This document shows, piece by piece, positions 59,077-64,000 of a stretch of DNA of 64,000 bases. Both the position numbers and the translations under genes were made by a program. How positions within the stretch are numbered: position 1 is the stretch's first letter; each line of letters opens with the position of its first letter. This stretch comes from an uncultured Acidovorax sp. (lineage in GTDB: Bacteria; Pseudomonadota; Gammaproteobacteria; Burkholderiales; Burkholderiaceae_C), in the NCBI GenBank assembly GCA_913774625.1, contig CAJYHL010000010.1:124001-188000 (forward strand), written 5' to 3'. The notes under the pieces were generated by a model. The model searched no databases and had not been told where the DNA came from. It saw only the letters and a program-made list of their open reading frames with translations.

Positions 59077-59125
59077 GGCCGGCAGCTGCCGGCCAGTCTG
59101 CCAGCGGTGCATGCATCGCTGGCAG
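59077..59125 (+). terminator. Two perfect hairpins after ftsZ
   Basis: An 18-bp perfect palindrome (GGCCGGCAGCTGCCGGCC) is followed three bases later by CTGCCAGCG-N10-CGCTGGCAG, whose loop contains TGCATGCA. The pair begins 8 bp after the ftsZ stop. No T-run follows, so it may slow polymerase or protect the ftsZ message end rather than terminate fully. Confidence 0.55.
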
Positions 59126-59195
59126 GCACCGTCTCGTGCCGTGGCAGGCAGAGCGGTGGGGCATCAAGGTAACCCCATGTGACAAGCGCCCCCGT

Positions 59196-59214
59196 AGCTA
59201 TGGCGCAGATAGCT
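59196..59214. repeat. Palindrome AGCTAT-GGCGCAG-ATAGCT before lpxC
   Basis: Perfect 6-bp arms, 44 bp before the lpxC start. It has the same arms as the palindromes near rlmI and hslU. It could also hold lpxC regulatory sites; no function can be assigned. Confidence 0.5.
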
Positions 59215-59257
59215 GCAGCCATGTGTCCGACGAGGGCCGGGCCTCTAAAATCGCTGG

Positions 59258-60181
59258 ATGCTTCAGCAACGCACGATCAAGACCCTCACCCGCGCCGTCG
59301 GCGTAGGCCTGCACAGCGGACAGCGGGTCGAACTGACGCTGCGGCCGGCCCAGCCGGATACGGGCATCGTGTTCCGCCGCGTGGATCTGCCCGAGCCGGT
59401 GGACATCCCCATCACGGCCGAGGCGGTGGTGGACACCCGCATGGCTTCGACCATCGGCGTCGGCGGTGCCAAGGTCCACACGGTGGAGCACCTGATGTCG
59501 GCCTGCGCCGGGCTGGGGCTGGACAATCTCTACATCGACATCACGGCCGAAGAGGTGCCCATCCTCGACGGCTCGTCGGCCTCGTTCGTCTTCCTGCTGC
59601 AGAGCGCCGGCGTGGAACTGCAGAACGCGCCCCGGCGCTTCATCCGCGTCAAGCGTCCGGTGGAGGTGCGCCAGGGCGAGGGTGCGAACCTGAAGTGGGC
59701 GCGGCTCGATCCGTACCACGGCTTCAAGCTGCGCTTCGAGATCGACTTCTCGCACCCGGCGGTGGATTCCACCGGCCAGAGCGTGGAGTTCGACCTGGGC
59801 CAGGGCAGCTACACGCGCGACATCGCCCGTGCCCGCACCTTCGGCTTCACCAAGGACGTGGAGATGATGCGCGCCAGCGGCCTGGCCCTGGGCGGCGGGC
59901 TGGACAACGCCATCGTCATGGACGACTACAAGGTGCTCAATTCCGACGGCCTGCGCTACGACGACGAGTTCGTGAAGCACAAGATCCTCGACGCCATCGG
60001 CGACCTCTACATCGTCGGCCGCCCGCTGCTGGCGGCCTACAGCGCCTTCCGCTCGGGCCATGCGATGAACAACCTGCTGCTGCGCGAGCTGCTGGCGCAC
60101 GAGGACGCCTGGGAGATCGCCACCTTCGAGAACGAGCGCCAGGCGCCCACCGGCTTCGCGCAGCCTGCGCGGGCCTGGTGA
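59258..60181 (+). CDS. lpxC: UDP-3-O-acyl-N-acetylglucosamine deacetylase LpxC
   Basis: 307-aa zinc enzyme for the committed step of lipid A synthesis. Starts [20 protein letters not shown]; the zinc site includes [20 protein letters not shown] and [20 protein letters not shown]; the catalytic-base region is [12 protein letters not shown]. Length and motifs are normal. Position directly after ftsZ is the classical arrangement. Confidence 0.97.
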   Translation: MLQQRTIKTLTRAVGVGLHSGQRVELTLRPAQPDTGIVFRRVDLPEPVDIPITAEAVVDTRMASTIGVGGAKVHTVEHLMSACAGLGLDNLYIDITAEEVPILDGSSASFVFLLQSAGVELQNAPRRFIRVKRPVEVRQGEGANLKWARLDPYHGFKLRFEIDFSHPAVDSTGQSVEFDLGQGSYTRDIARARTFGFTKDVEMMRASGLALGGGLDNAIVMDDYKVLNSDGLRYDDEFVKHKILDAIGDLYIVGRPLLAAYSAFRSGHAMNNLLLRELLAHEDAWEIATFENERQAPTGFAQPARAW

Positions 60182-60201
60182 GCCCGGGCCCGCAGGCCGG
60201 C

Positions 60202-60378
60202 ATGCTGCTCTTTCGCTGGACCGTTTCCCTGCTGCTGCTCCTGGCGGCCGTGTCTTTCATGTTCTATGTGGGCACGGGGCAGGTGCGCTTCCGGCGCTTC
60301 GGACTGGTCATCGTCAAGTGGACGGTGATCGCGGCGCTGTTCTTCTTCGCCGTGCTGTTCGTCCAGCGCATTCTCTGA
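60202..60378 (+). CDS. Small two-helix membrane protein after lpxC
   Basis: 58-aa protein with two hydrophobic helices (WTVSLLLLLAAVSFMFYVG and VKWTVIAALFFFAVLFVQ) separated by a basic loop (RFRRFG). I do not recognise a named family. A GTG at 60178 overlapping the lpxC stop (GTGA) would add eight residues and give coupling; the ATG at 60202 begins just before the first helix. The reading frame is short but strongly membrane-like, so it is probably a real gene. Confidence 0.65.
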   Translation: MLLFRWTVSLLLLLAAVSFMFYVGTGQVRFRRFGLVIVKWTVIAALFFFAVLFVQRIL

Positions 60379-60427
60379 AGCGGGCCGCACTCGCTTTGCG
60401 GCCCGCAGCGGCCTATACTCGCGCCTG

Positions 60428-62553
<2,126 letters not shown>

Positions 62554-62743
62554 CCCTTCCAGTCCGTGCAGCGCTATGTGCCACGGCGCACATCGCGCTG
62601 CCGCCTCGGGCCCAACCCTCTGCGGCGTGGCACGGAATTGGCGTACCGTAGGCGCATTCGCGGCGGGCCACGAGCCTGCCGTTTCCACTGTGCCGTGGCT
62701 CGCTTATTGCGTACCCGCGGCCATTGATTTTCCGAGGAGCGTT
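62554..62743. other. thiC-MCP spacer with an imperfect GTGCCACG/CGTGGCAC inverted repeat
   Basis: GTGCCACGGCGC and GCGGCGTGGCAC face each other about 40 bp apart and could form a stem after thiC; GTGCCGTGGC recurs further on. It should also contain the chemotaxis gene promoter; no clear sigma-28 pattern was found. Confidence 0.35.
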
Positions 62744-64000
62744 ATGAACGCGTTGGGTCGTCTGTCCATCCGTGCCCGCCTGTATTTCGGCACGGTCTTT
62801 TCCCTGTTCCTGCTCGTCGCCATCGGCGCCATGGGCTATGGCGCACTGCACCGAACGCAGGCCACCCTGCAGGAGCTGTTCTCCCAACGGGTGCAGACCC
62901 TCACCGATATGGCCGAGCTGCGCACCAGCCTGGGACATCTGCGCCGCGCCGAGAAGGACATCATCATCAACTTCAACAACTCGGACGAGGTCTCCGCGCT
63001 CCGAGCCACCTGGGCCAAGACGCTGGCCGGCCTGCGCAAGAGCCTGGCCGAGGTGCGTCAGGCCCAGGCGGGCGACGCCGAGTTCACGCAGGCCATCGAC
63101 CGTTCGCTGGCCGAGATCAAGCAATACGAGGACGGCATCTCGCCCGTCTTCGAGCAGATCGAGCGCGCGCAGATCGACGGCGCGGCCGGCGGCGCCTATG
63201 CCGACCGGCTCAAGGGCCACATGGAGACCACCGACCAGCTGTTCGCCAGCCTGGCCGCCACCGCGCGTCAGCGCATGGACGAGGCGCGCACTGACATGGA
63301 GAGCCGCACCGCCGCCATGGCCACGCTGATCGGCGCCGGCCTGGTGCTGGGCCTGGCGGTGCTGACGCCGCTGACCTTCTTCAGCGTGCGCTCCATCACC
63401 CGCTCGCTGGCGCAGGCGCGCGACCTGGCCGAGCGCATCGCGGGCGGCGACCTGTCCCGGCCCGTGCATGCGCTGCAGCAGGACGAGGTGGGCCAGCTGG
63501 TGACGGCCATGGGCGCCATGCAGCAGTCGCTGCGCGGGCTGGTCGGGCAACTGCAGCAGGCGGCCTCCAGCATCTCCACCGCCAGCACCGAGATCGCCAG
63601 CGGCAACCACGACCTGAGCCTGCGCACCGAGCAGACGGCCGCCAACCTGCAGGAGGCGGCCTCGTCCATGGAACTTCTGACCAGCACCGTGCAGCAGAGC
63701 GCGCAATCGTCGCGCCAGGCCAGCGAATTCGCGGCCTCAGCCGCCCAGGTGGCCGGGCGCGGTGGCGAAGTGGTGGCCCAGGTGGTCAGCACCATGGGCG
63801 AGATCTCCGAAAGCTCGCGCAAGATCGGCGACATCACCGGCGTGATCGATTCGATCGCGTTCCAGACCAATATCCTCGCGCTCAATGCGGCCGTGGAGGC
63901 CGCCCGGGCGGGAGAGCAGGGCCGGGGCTTCGCCGTGGTGGCCAGCGAAGTGCGCATGCTGGCCCAGCGCTCGGCCGAGGCCGCGCGCGAGATCAAGGCG
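62744..64000 (+). CDS. Methyl-accepting chemotaxis protein (3' end beyond the window)
   Basis: Inner-membrane chemoreceptor; 419 residues are in the window. TM1 (about 13-33, [20 protein letters not shown]), a periplasmic four-helix-bundle sensor domain ([32 protein letters not shown]), TM2 (about 192-213), HAMP ([20 protein letters not shown]) and the start of the signalling coiled coil ([40 protein letters not shown]). The frame is open at the window edge. GAGGAG precedes the ATG. Ligand unknown. Confidence 0.95.
   Translation, partial: MNALGRLSIRARLYFGTVFSLFLLVAIGAMGYGALHRTQATLQELFSQRVQTLTDMAELRTSLGHLRRAEKDIIINFNNSDEVSALRATWAKTLAGLRKSLAEVRQAQAGDAEFTQAIDRSLAEIKQYEDGISPVFEQIERAQIDGAAGGAYADRLKGHMETTDQLFASLAATARQRMDEARTDMESRTAAMATLIGAGLVLGLAVLTPLTFFSVRSITRSLAQARDLAERIAGGDLSRPVHALQQDEVGQLVTAMGAMQQSLRGLVGQLQQAASSISTASTEIASGNHDLSLRTEQTAANLQEAASSMELLTSTVQQSAQSSRQASEFAASAAQVAGRGGEVVAQVVSTMGEISESSRKIGDITGVIDSIAFQTNILALNAAVEAARAGEQGRGFAVVASEVRMLAQRSAEAAREIKA

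Noticed and set aside
59169-59190. GTAACC before lpxC as another SigF-type promoter
   Set aside because: The sequence 16 bp downstream is not CGAA, so the second half of the consensus is missing.

Overview
The window is a high-GC, gene-dense chromosomal stretch of a Betaproteobacterium. The division and cell-wall (dcw) cluster order, hslVU and mraZ-rsmH arrangement, Comamonadaceae-like AGCTAT/ATAGCT palindromes and protein style suggest the family Comamonadaceae, probably Acidovorax/Paracidovorax; this placement is by recognition, not by search. No tRNA, rRNA, CRISPR array, transposase, phage gene or att site was seen.

Layout. 1-3.6 kb: the end of a TauD-like dioxygenase gene and a taurine/sulfonate-type ABC importer whose permease is broken by an in-frame TAG. 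3.6-12.5 kb: a minus-strand catabolic operon (split transketolase, FGGY kinase, Rbs-type ABC importer, SDR dehydrogenase, SorC/DeoR regulator) that looks like an uptake and breakdown route for a polyol or unusual sugar. 12.7-13.6 kb: a stand-alone lumazine synthase gene preceded by a clear FMN riboswitch. 13.7-17.3 kb: a DUF2905 protein, a ROK kinase and the divergent dgdA/dgdR pair (2,2-dialkylglycine decarboxylase and its LysR regulator). 17.3-22.8 kb: the trehalose operon otsB-GH15-otsA and the CCA-adding enzyme gene. 23.3-27.2 kb: a bufferin-type RiPP operon (BufA precursor, BufB MNIO enzyme, BufC partner, DoxX) divergent from an ECF sigma factor and NrsF-like anti-sigma pair. Both sides carry an exact GTAACC-N16-CGAA promoter, which makes this the most interesting system in the window. 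27.2-38.8 kb: housekeeping and accessory genes (NIPSNAP, GST, 5-formyl-THF cyclo-ligase, Slt, MBL hydrolase, RlmI, diguanylate cyclase, CobW-family GTPase, zinc-finger-less DksA, STAS protein). 38.8-40.8 kb: hslV-hslU. 41-60.2 kb: the complete dcw cluster mraZ-rsmH-ftsL-ftsI-murE-murF-mraY-murD-ftsW-murG-murC-ddl-ftsQ-ftsA-ftsZ followed by lpxC. Most stop and start codons from ftsL to ftsQ overlap as ATGA or GTGA. 60.4-62.6 kb: a TPP riboswitch and thiC. The window ends inside a methyl-accepting chemotaxis protein gene.

How the parts work together. The dcw block makes lipid II precursors (MurE/F/D/C/G, MraY, Ddl), builds the divisome (FtsL, I, W, Q, A, Z) and feeds lipid A synthesis through LpxC; MraZ probably represses its own promoter through four AGTG repeats spaced exactly 10 bp. 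An 84-bp triplication of the ftsW/murG junction has created a 56-codon reading frame that keeps ATGA coupling on both sides. The bufferin block fits a metal-stress loop: NrsF holds the sigma factor, metal releases it, and the sigma factor switches on both its own gene and the modified-peptide metallophore operon. Two riboswitches (FMN before ribH, TPP before thiC) give vitamin feedback control.
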